Shown here one piece after another: positions 13,891 to 16,734 of a DNA stretch of 16,734 nt (position 1 is its first letter; every line of letters begins with the position of its first letter). The stretch is from an uncultured Bacilli bacterium (GTDB lineage Bacteria; Bacillota_I; Bacilli_A; RF39; UBA660), in the NCBI GenBank assembly GCA_934098455.1, contig CAKOOU010000025.1:1-16734 (forward strand). Reading direction: 5' to 3'. The position numbers and the translations under genes are program-made. Under the pieces are notes generated by a model. That model was not told the DNA's origin. It saw only the letters and a list, made by a program, of their open reading frames with translations, and searched no databases.

Positions 13891-15132
13891 TTGAGAAGAA
13901 TATTATCTAGTATAGATATGGGAACAAATTCTATTAAACTTATAGTTGCTGAGATAATTAATAATAAAATTAATATATTATGTGCTATATCAGAAAATAC
14001 TAAAGGTATAAAGAATGGGTTAATTGTTTCTAATGAAGAAGTTATATTTTCTATAAAAAAATTATTAAAAAAAGGTGAAAATATACTTGGAATAAAAATA
14101 AAAAAAGTAATTACATCTGTTCCAGAATATGAATTAAAATTTTCTAAAGGTGTAGGAGTAAATACAATAAATAATGAAGATGGTATTGTTAATAAAAATG
14201 ATATATCTAGAATATTAAAAACATGTGCTTATAATAAAGTAAGTGATGATTATGAATTAATAAATATAATTCCTCTTGAATATGAGTTGGATGATAAACA
14301 AGTTAAAAATCCTATTGGTATGAGTGGTAGTAAACTAAAATTGAATAGTGTTATTATAAGTGCTCCAAAAGATTATACATATTCCTTTATTAAAGTATTA
14401 GAGAAAAGTGGATTAGAAGTAGTAGATATTACTCTTGGTAGTCTAGCAGATTATGCTTTGTTTAAAAATGAGTTTTTAAATGAAAATAATGGCGTTATTG
14501 TTAATTTAGGTGGAGGAAAAACAACAATTTCTGTTTTTTATAAGGGCATATTAGTAAATGAAAGTGTTTTAAAAGATGCTGGTGAGTTAGTTGATAATGA
14601 TATTAGTTTTATGTATAAAACTAATTTAAATGATAGCAAAAAATTAAAAGAAAGATTTGCACTAGCTAGTACTAAATTAGCAAGCCCAAAAGAAACAACT
14701 AGCTTAGTTAATAAATTAGGTGAAAAAGTAGTTATTAATGAATACGAATTAAGTGAATATGTTAATGCTAGATTGGAAGAAATATTAAAAAAAGTAAAAA
14801 ATAAGATAAATTACTTAACAAAAAAGCAAATTAGTTATATAATAATTACAGGAGGATTGACGGAAATAAAGGATTTTAATATAATTGCTGAAGATATATT
14901 TGGCAAAAATATTACAATTGGTAATGTCAATATTATAGGAGCTAGAGATAATAAATATTCTACTTCTATAGGATTAATAAAGAATTTCAATGATAAATTA
15001 AATTCTAAAGATAAGGACTATTCTATGATGGATAGTGAAGAGATAGATATGTTAAGCACTAGCAATAAAAAAATAAATGTTGCAAGTGATAGTGTACTAG
15101 GGAAAGTTTTTGGTTATTTTTTCGATAGTTAA
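13891..15132 (+). CDS. ftsA: Cell division protein FtsA
   Basis: Actin-like ATPase that tethers FtsZ to the membrane and recruits the divisome. 413 residues, normal length. It starts with TTG at 13891 (ribosome site AGGAG, 9 nt upstream). The fold is clear: phosphate-1 motif SIDMGTNSIKLIVAE (7-21), 'VKNPIGMSGSKL' of the FtsA-specific 1C domain, phosphate-2 motif VNLGGGKTTISVF (about 205), 'ELSEYVNARLEEIL', and the adenosine motif IIITGGLTEIKDF (about 317). The last 12 or so residues, SVLGKVFGYFFDS, form an amphipathic helix, the membrane-targeting sequence. The linker before it is Ser/Asp-rich. ftsZ follows after about 19 nt with no terminator between them, so this is a two-gene operon. Confidence 0.94.
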   Translation: MRRILSSIDMGTNSIKLIVAEIINNKINILCAISENTKGIKNGLIVSNEEVIFSIKKLLKKGENILGIKIKKVITSVPEYELKFSKGVGVNTINNEDGIVNKNDISRILKTCAYNKVSDDYELINIIPLEYELDDKQVKNPIGMSGSKLKLNSVIISAPKDYTYSFIKVLEKSGLEVVDITLGSLADYALFKNEFLNENNGVIVNLGGGKTTISVFYKGILVNESVLKDAGELVDNDISFMYKTNLNDSKKLKERFALASTKLASPKETTSLVNKLGEKVVINEYELSEYVNARLEEILKKVKNKINYLTKKQISYIIITGGLTEIKDFNIIAEDIFGKNITIGNVNIIGARDNKYSTSIGLIKNFNDKLNSKDKDYSMMDSEEIDMLSTSNKKINVASDSVLGKVFGYFFDS

Positions 15133-15151
15133 TTAAGGGAGAGTGGAAGAA

Positions 15152-16213
15152 ATGTTCGATTTACAAATGGATCAAATTGCTAAAATAAAAGTTATTGGTG
15201 TCGGGGGCGGAGGATGTAATGCCGTAAACCGAATGATTGAATCTGGTGTTAAAGGAGTAGAATTTATAGTTGCTAATACTGATTTGCAAGTTTTAAATGT
15301 TTCTAAGGCAGAAAATAAACTTCAAATTGGTCAAGATATAACAAATGGACTTGGAGCTGGTGCTAATCCTGAAGTAGGACGTGAAGCTGCTGTTGAAAGT
15401 AAAAATGATATTGCTGAAGCCTTAAAAGGTGCAGATATGGTATTTGTTACTTGTGGAATGGGTGGCGGAACTGGCACAGGTGCTGCTCCTGTTATTGCAG
15501 AAATTGCTCAAAATTTAGGAGCGTTGACTGTTGGAATAGTTACAAAACCATTTAGATTTGAAGGAAAAAGAAGAATGGAACAAGCTGTTCTTGGAATAGA
15601 TGAATTAAAAAAACATGTTGATACATTAATAGTTATACCTAATGATAAATTAAGAGATATAATTGATAAATCAACTCCAATGGTTGATGCATTTAAAGAA
15701 GTTGATAATGTTTTACATAGAGGTGTACAATCAATTAGTGATTTAATTGCTGTATCTGGACTTGTTAACTTAGACTTTGCTGATGTTAAAGCAGTTATGG
15801 AAAAACGTGGTAATGCACTTATTGGTATTGGACTTGGTGTTGGTGAAAATAGAGCTATTGAGGCTGCTAAACAAGCAGTATCTAGTCCACTTTTGGAAAC
15901 AAGTATAAGTGGTGCAACTGATGCAATTATTAACGTAACTGGTGGTAATTCATTGACACTATTTGAAGCAGAGGACGCAGCTGAAATAGTTAGACAAAGT
16001 GCTAATACTGATATAAATATTATATTTGGTGCTGTAATTAATGAAAACTTAAATGATGAAGTTATTGTTACAGTAATTGCAACAGGTTTTGAAGATGAAA
16101 CTCCATCATATGATGAGACTACAACACGTGATGTTCCAACAAGAAGTAGTAGAAGTGAAGAAGATAGTGATTTCGATATTCCATCTTTCTTAAGAGATAG
16201 AGACGATTTTTAA
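15152..16213 (+). CDS. ftsZ: Cell division protein FtsZ
   Basis: Tubulin-like GTPase that forms the Z-ring. 353 residues from ATG 15152; the GTG at 15143 is too close to the GGGAGA ribosome site (15137-15142). GTP-binding motifs are IKVIGVGGGGCNAVNRMI near the start, ANTDLQVL, and the tubulin signature GGGTGTGAAPVIAEIA near 105. The T7 loop NLDFADVKAVM supplies the catalytic Asp. The GTPase core ends near 315 and is followed by a short acidic, Ser/Thr-rich linker and the conserved tail DIPSFLRDR, which binds FtsA. The linker is only about 25-30 residues, short for the family. Composition is slightly less AT-rich than its neighbours, as expected for a highly expressed conserved gene. Confidence 0.97.
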   Translation: MFDLQMDQIAKIKVIGVGGGGCNAVNRMIESGVKGVEFIVANTDLQVLNVSKAENKLQIGQDITNGLGAGANPEVGREAAVESKNDIAEALKGADMVFVTCGMGGGTGTGAAPVIAEIAQNLGALTVGIVTKPFRFEGKRRMEQAVLGIDELKKHVDTLIVIPNDKLRDIIDKSTPMVDAFKEVDNVLHRGVQSISDLIAVSGLVNLDFADVKAVMEKRGNALIGIGLGVGENRAIEAAKQAVSSPLLETSISGATDAIINVTGGNSLTLFEAEDAAEIVRQSANTDINIIFGAVINENLNDEVIVTVIATGFEDETPSYDETTTRDVPTRSSRSEEDSDFDIPSFLRDRDDF

Positions 16214-16214
16214 T

Positions 16215-16228
16215 AAAAACTATTGAAA
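16215..16228 (+). repeat. 14-nt direct repeat, left copy
   Basis: AAAAACTATTGAAA directly after the ftsZ stop codon; an identical copy lies exactly 500 nt downstream, at the far edge of the toxin-antitoxin-like module. Confidence 0.6.
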
Positions 16229-16236
16229 TTAAAAAT

Positions 16237-16270
16237 AAATTATGTCGACACGTTTTGACATAATTTTTTT
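16237..16270 (+). terminator. Terminator of ftsA-ftsZ
   Basis: Perfect 10-bp stem AAATTATGTC (16237-16246) / GACATAATTT (16257-16266), 10-nt loop, T run to 16270. Confidence 0.88.
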
Positions 16271-16285
16271 AATTAGTATTGTAAT
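16255..16285 (+). promoter_or_regulatory. Candidate promoter of the small-peptide mRNA
   Basis: TTGACA (16255-16260) lies in the ftsZ terminator and is followed after 19 nt by TGTAAT (16280-16285). The spacer is longer than ideal; TATATA at 16285-16290 is another possible -10. The predicted start is near 16290. Confidence 0.45.
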
Positions 16286-16312
16286 ATATATAACCAGAGC
16301 TTTATTTTGATT

Positions 16313-16322
16313 AGTGCTTACC
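16313..16322 (+). repeat. Direct repeat a (AGTGCTTACC) in the peptide mRNA 5' UTR
   Basis: Identical to the copy at 16609-16618. Because the downstream copy is transcribed from the opposite strand, its RNA is perfectly complementary to this 5' UTR site over 10 nt. Just downstream a small hairpin CTATTT/AAATAG (16326-16340) precedes the ribosome site. Confidence 0.7.
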
Positions 16323-16350
16323 CAACTATTTAATAAATAGAAGGGGTGTG

Positions 16351-16452
16351 ATGATAATGAGTACTAAGTTATTCATAATAAGAATAGTTAATAGACTAAT
16401 TGTTATAATCATATTAAGTCTAATCTTTATCCTCCTACATAAAGGGGTTTAG
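16351..16452 (+). CDS. Small hydrophobic peptide, candidate type I toxin
   Basis: 33 codons from ATG 16351, or 31 from the in-frame ATG at 16357, ending with TAG. The ribosome site AAGGGG (16341-16346) is 4 nt from the first and 10 nt from the second ATG. The peptide begins MIMSTKLFIIRIVNRL, continues as one unbroken run of Ile/Leu/Val/Phe (about 17-29) and ends LLHKGV: a basic N-side, one membrane helix and a short polar tail. That is the profile of type I toxins such as Fst, TxpA or TisB, though I see no sequence match to a named family. The strong ribosome site, upstream promoter, and the repeats and convergent RNA around it support a real gene. It could also be a harmless small membrane protein. 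Confidence 0.55.
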   Translation: MIMSTKLFIIRIVNRLIVIIILSLIFILLHKGV

Positions 16453-16463
16453 GTTAAAACTTA

Positions 16464-16484
16464 TAAGCACTACGTATTAATTAC
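16464..16484 (+). repeat. Inverted copy of the repeat in the peptide mRNA 3' region
   Basis: TAAGCACT (16464-16471) is a perfect complement of AGTGCTTA in the 5' UTR repeat, so the mRNA can close on itself end-to-end. The 21-nt stretch also matches the reverse complement of 16596-16616 with one inserted and one deleted base. Confidence 0.6.
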
Positions 16485-16495
16485 CTGTTCTACCT

Positions 16496-16540
16496 GATAT
16501 ATCAAATATATTATGGTTTGATATTATATATCATATTTTA
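16496..16540 (+). terminator. Possible 3' end of the peptide mRNA
   Basis: Stem TATCAAA (16500-16506) / TTTGATA (16517-16523) with outer GATA/TATC pairs, followed by an A/T-rich ATATTTTA. The weak T run makes this uncertain. A second 9-bp hairpin, TTAATATAT/ATATATTAA, lies at 16545-16577. Confidence 0.35.
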
Positions 16541-16582
16541 CCTCTTAATATATTTATAATAAAAATAGATATATTAATGTAA

Positions 16583-16611
16583 AATAAAAGGACTCGTAAT
16601 TTAATACGAGT
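16583..16611 (-). terminator. Terminator of the small RNA
   Basis: Perfect 7-bp stem ACTCGTA (16592-16598) / TACGAGT (16605-16611), 6-nt loop. On the minus strand the tail is CCTTTTATTTT; on the plus strand no T run follows. Confidence 0.7.
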
Positions 16612-16618
16612 GCTTACC
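16609..16618 (+). repeat. Direct repeat b (AGTGCTTACC), within the small RNA gene
   Basis: Same 10 bases and orientation as 16313-16322; the small RNA carries its complement. It overlaps the terminator stem by three bases. Confidence 0.7.
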
Positions 16619-16660
16619 TAAACGGGTAGGCATTACAAAATAAATGCTCTACTTAAATTA

Positions 16661-16690
16661 ATTTTAACATCATAATTATTGATGTGTCAA
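16661..16690 (-). promoter_or_regulatory. Promoter of the small RNA
   Basis: On the minus strand TTGACA (16690-16685), 18-nt spacer, TAAAAT (16666-16661). A near-consensus sigma-A promoter pointing back at the peptide gene with no ORF downstream. Confidence 0.7.
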
Positions 16691-16714
16691 TATAAAAAAT
16701 CTTAAAAAAAGTCA

Positions 16715-16728
16715 AAAAACTATTGAAA
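16715..16728 (+). repeat. 14-nt direct repeat, right copy
   Basis: AAAAACTATTGAAA, identical to 16215-16228. TTGAAA within it could be the -35 of a gene beyond the window. Confidence 0.6.
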
Positions 16729-16734
16729 ACAAAA

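Larger units (their letters stand above)
16580..16654 (-). ncRNA. Candidate antitoxin small RNA, convergent with the peptide mRNA
   Basis: Predicted from a minus-strand promoter (16661-16690) and terminator (16583-16611), giving an RNA of about 75 nt. It has a 5' stem GCCTACC/GGTAAGC with a CGTTTA loop and one mismatch, then the terminator hairpin. It contains GGTAAGCACT, perfectly complementary to AGTGCTTACC in the 5' UTR of the peptide mRNA, partly in the stem-loop where pairing could begin. Because it is transcribed towards the peptide gene from a separate site, pairing occurs at the repeats, as in the Fst/par RNA I-RNA II pair. Function is inferred. Confidence 0.55.

Noticed and set aside
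16600..16632. 10-codon ATG frame in the small RNA (MPTRLGKHSY)
   Set aside because: No ribosome site, and it spans the two RNA hairpins; better explained as structural RNA.
1..16734. UGA-as-tryptophan code, as in mycoplasmas
   Set aside because: All genes read through with TGG for Trp and no internal TGA; genes end in TAA, one short ORF in TAG.
1..16734. CRISPR arrays, tRNA, rRNA or insertion sequences
   Set aside because: No regularly spaced repeats, no cloverleaf or rRNA-like stretches, and no transposase motifs were seen.

Overview
The window looks like chromosome from a very AT-rich, peptidoglycan-making low-GC Gram-positive bacterium, probably an uncultured gut lineage near the Mollicutes/Erysipelotrichia side of Bacilli. 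This is inferred from roughly 25% GC, strong AGGAGG-type ribosome sites, TTGACA/TATAAT promoters, U-tailed terminators, a Firmicutes-style infC-rpmI-rplT operon with a structured leader, and MurC, MurT, FtsA and FtsZ. Every normal-sized gene stops with TAA, tryptophan is TGG, and no internal TGA is needed, so the standard bacterial code fits.

Layout. 1-492 is the 3' end of an ORF6N/RhuM-type protein, convergent with rnr (RNase R, minus strand). murC follows, with its own extended -10 promoter and terminator. At 4178-6019 is a surface protein gene with a SipW/TasA-like signal anchor. Its long 5' leader holds a run of 11 G, a terminator-like hairpin and a perfect 10-nt complement of its ribosome binding site. 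Its 3' end carries a short segment of foreign base composition that looks like a variable cassette. Next come fmt and an overlapping gene for a small anchored membrane protein, then a CDP-alcohol phosphatidyltransferase with its own promoter. The infC-rpmI-rplT operon begins with an unusual ATA start codon, and bL20 carries an extra C-terminal SAP/Rho-N-like helical domain.

Two genes then stand behind separate near-consensus promoters: a kinase-fold protein and a Fic-fold protein whose catalytic His is replaced by Gln. The minus-strand murT-gatD pair follows; its GatD lacks both residues of the glutaminase dyad. Divergent from it is ftsA-ftsZ. The last 520 bases have no large gene but contain what looks like a complete type I toxin-antitoxin locus: a 33-residue hydrophobic peptide gene, a convergent small RNA with promoter and terminator, and 10-nt direct repeats that let the RNAs pair, as in the Fst/par design.

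Most genes serve translation (fmt, infC, rpmI, rplT), RNA decay (rnr), cell wall and division (murC, murT-gatD, ftsA-ftsZ) and membrane lipids. The parts most likely to be new are the G-tract leader and variable C-terminus of the surface protein, the fst-like module after ftsZ, and the three enzyme-fold proteins with altered or atypical active sites. All reading was by eye; no search, folding or alignment program was run.
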